Shown here piece by piece: positions 4,465 through 5,261 of a DNA stretch of 5,261 bases. Position 1 is the stretch's first letter. Every line of letters begins with the position of its first letter. The translations under genes were made by a program, and so were the position numbers. The stretch comes from an uncultured Coprococcus sp. (GTDB lineage: Bacteria; Bacillota; Clostridia; Lachnospirales; Lachnospiraceae): the NCBI GenBank assembly GCA_900557435.1, contig USSH01000191.1, forward strand, positions 1 to 5,261. Reading direction: 5' to 3'. The notes under the pieces were generated by a model that did no database searches, had not been told where the DNA came from, and saw only the letters and a program-made list of their open reading frames with translations.

Positions 4465-5261
4465 AGAAGATGAATGTAGAGTTCCAGGAATTACCATATG
4501 CCGTAGAAGAAGCCATGAACAGGCTTAGAATAAATATAAAGTTCTGTGGAAAGAACACCAGAAAGATACTCATCACAAGCAGCATGCCAAATGAAGGCAA
4601 GAGCAGTGTCGCGATAAACCTGTGGAAGATGCTGGCTGAGGCGGGATTCCCGGCAGTCCTTGTGGATGTGGATCTTCGAAAGTCCGTTATCAAAGAGAGA
4701 CATCACATCAGTGACTCTGATAAGCTTCAGGATCTGGGATATTATCTCTCGGGTCAGGCTGAGATAGACGATGTAGTATATGAGACCCAGATAGAGAATG
4801 CGTACATAGTTCCATGTATGAATCTTCTGGAGAATCCATCAGCCCTTCTGGAGGATGCAAGATTCTCAGAGATCCTGGACAAACTGGCAGAGACATATAG
4901 ATATGTGATCATAGATTCGCCACCACTTGGAAGTGTGGCAGATGCAGCTCAGATTGCATCACTGTGTGACGGTGCGGTATTGGTGGTAAGAGCCGGTGAG
5001 ACCTCAAGAAATCTCATCAAGCAGTCATTCCAGCAGCTCTCCCAGGTGGGATGTACACTCCTGGGTGTCATACTCAACAGGGTCGAGACCACGGGAAGAG
5101 ACAACAACCACTACTACTACAACCACAACAACTACCAATACGACAACGACTACTGCCAAGCCGATTACAAGTACAACGACCAAAACAAATGTAACAACTA
5201 CCACTACAAATCCAACTACAATCAGCACGTCCAAGGCAGCTGCAACTACTACTACAACACT
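4461..5261 (+). CDS. cpsD: CpsD/YwqD-type BY-kinase (tyrosine autokinase) with a very long Tyr/Asn-rich tail; 3' end outside the window
   Basis: 267 codons are visible with no stop; the gene runs off the window. The kinase domain has an N-terminal helix ELPYAVEEAMNRLRINI (10-26), Walker A SMPNEGKS (41-48, K47), Walker A' VLVDVDLRK (66-74, D69 and D71), the ENPSALLED segment (124-132), Walker B YVIIDSPP (148-155, D152), the DAAQIASLCDGAVLVV stretch (161-176) and the closing LGVILNRVE (201-209). Family role: a cytoplasmic ATP-dependent autokinase activated by CpsC and dephosphorylated by CpsB, controlling polymer synthesis and export. Residues 214-267 form the tail: 14 Tyr and about 14 Asn in 54 residues and still unfinished, against a tail of about 15 residues with 4 Tyr in pneumococcal CpsD. 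In the tail all Tyr codons are TAC, Gln is mostly CAA although the kinase domain uses only CAG, and three Cys appear. In the +1 frame the same DNA encodes a Thr-rich sequence. Start: ATG 4461, overlapping cpsC by 4 nt, with AGGAG at 4449-4453. Confidence 0.9.
   Translation, partial: MKKMNVEFQELPYAVEEAMNRLRINIKFCGKNTRKILITSSMPNEGKSSVAINLWKMLAEAGFPAVLVDVDLRKSVIKERHHISDSDKLQDLGYYLSGQAEIDDVVYETQIENAYIVPCMNLLENPSALLEDARFSEILDKLAETYRYVIIDSPPLGSVADAAQIASLCDGAVLVVRAGETSRNLIKQSFQQLSQVGCTLLGVILNRVETTGRDNNHYYYNHNNYQYDNDYCQADYKYNDQNKCNNYHYKSNYNQHVQGSCNYYYNT
5100..5261 (+). repeat. cpsD: Imperfect (ACN)n triplet tract in the 3' part of cpsD
   Basis: From about 5100 to the window end the plus strand is A/C-rich, nearly G-free and strongly triplet-periodic, with AC fixed and the third base varied. 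In the cpsD frame this reads as GAC/AAC/CAC/TAC (Asp, Asn, His, Tyr) codons. In the +1 frame (from 5101) it reads as 35 Thr in 53 codons, the rest only Ala, Lys, Pro, Ile, Ser, Asn and Val. Because the unit is three bases, slippage would lengthen or shorten the tail without breaking the frame. Confidence 0.75.

Noticed and set aside
5025..5234. Minus-strand open frame encoding a poly-Val hydrophobic stretch
   Set aside because: It is the antisense shadow of the (ACN)n tract in cpsD, with no RBS or family similarity.

Overview
The window looks like chromosomal DNA of a low-to-mid GC Gram-positive of the class Clostridia, most likely a Lachnospiraceae member (Coprococcus/Butyrivibrio type). The reasons are strong AGGAGG-type ribosome binding sites, heavy use of ATA (Ile) and AGA/AGG (Arg), and the style of the proteins: an LCP protein with a VGDESN...R..RQ motif, a YveK-type Wzz and a separate BY-kinase. 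The genus is an inference; the Firmicutes/Clostridia assignment is firmer.

Layout. Positions 1-439 are an AT-rich non-coding stretch with a 37-nt imperfect direct repeat, a small palindrome and an extended -10 promoter. Positions 440-1183 encode a 247-aa protein with the overall sequence of a calcineurin-like (ApaH/PPP-type) serine/threonine phosphatase, but every classical metal-binding and catalytic position I can align is replaced, so it appears to be a full-length pseudophosphatase. A strong intrinsic terminator (1200-1259) ends that unit. Positions 1260-1521 hold several dyads and direct repeats and a promoter candidate. From 1522 onward all genes lie on the plus strand and form an exopolysaccharide/capsule control operon: a CpsB-type PHP-family tyrosine phosphatase (1522-2247), an unrecognised 41-aa single-pass membrane miniprotein (2391-2516), an LCP-family glycopolymer transferase (2583-3590), a CpsC/YveK-type polysaccharide co-polymerase (3646-4464) and a CpsD-type tyrosine kinase (4461 to beyond the window edge).

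How they work together. By family knowledge, CpsC is the membrane activator of the cytoplasmic kinase CpsD. CpsD autophosphorylates on a C-terminal tyrosine cluster, CpsB removes those phosphates, and the cycle controls polymer length and export. LCP enzymes attach the finished polymer to the cell envelope. Glycosyltransferases, flippase and polymerase would be expected downstream, outside this window.

The most notable points are: (1) the all-sites-substituted pseudophosphatase; (2) the very long Tyr/Asn-rich tail of CpsD, whose DNA is an imperfect (ACN)n tract reading as a Thr-rich, linker-like sequence in the +1 frame; (3) the intercalated membrane miniprotein, preceded by a long hairpin and a promoter-like sequence.
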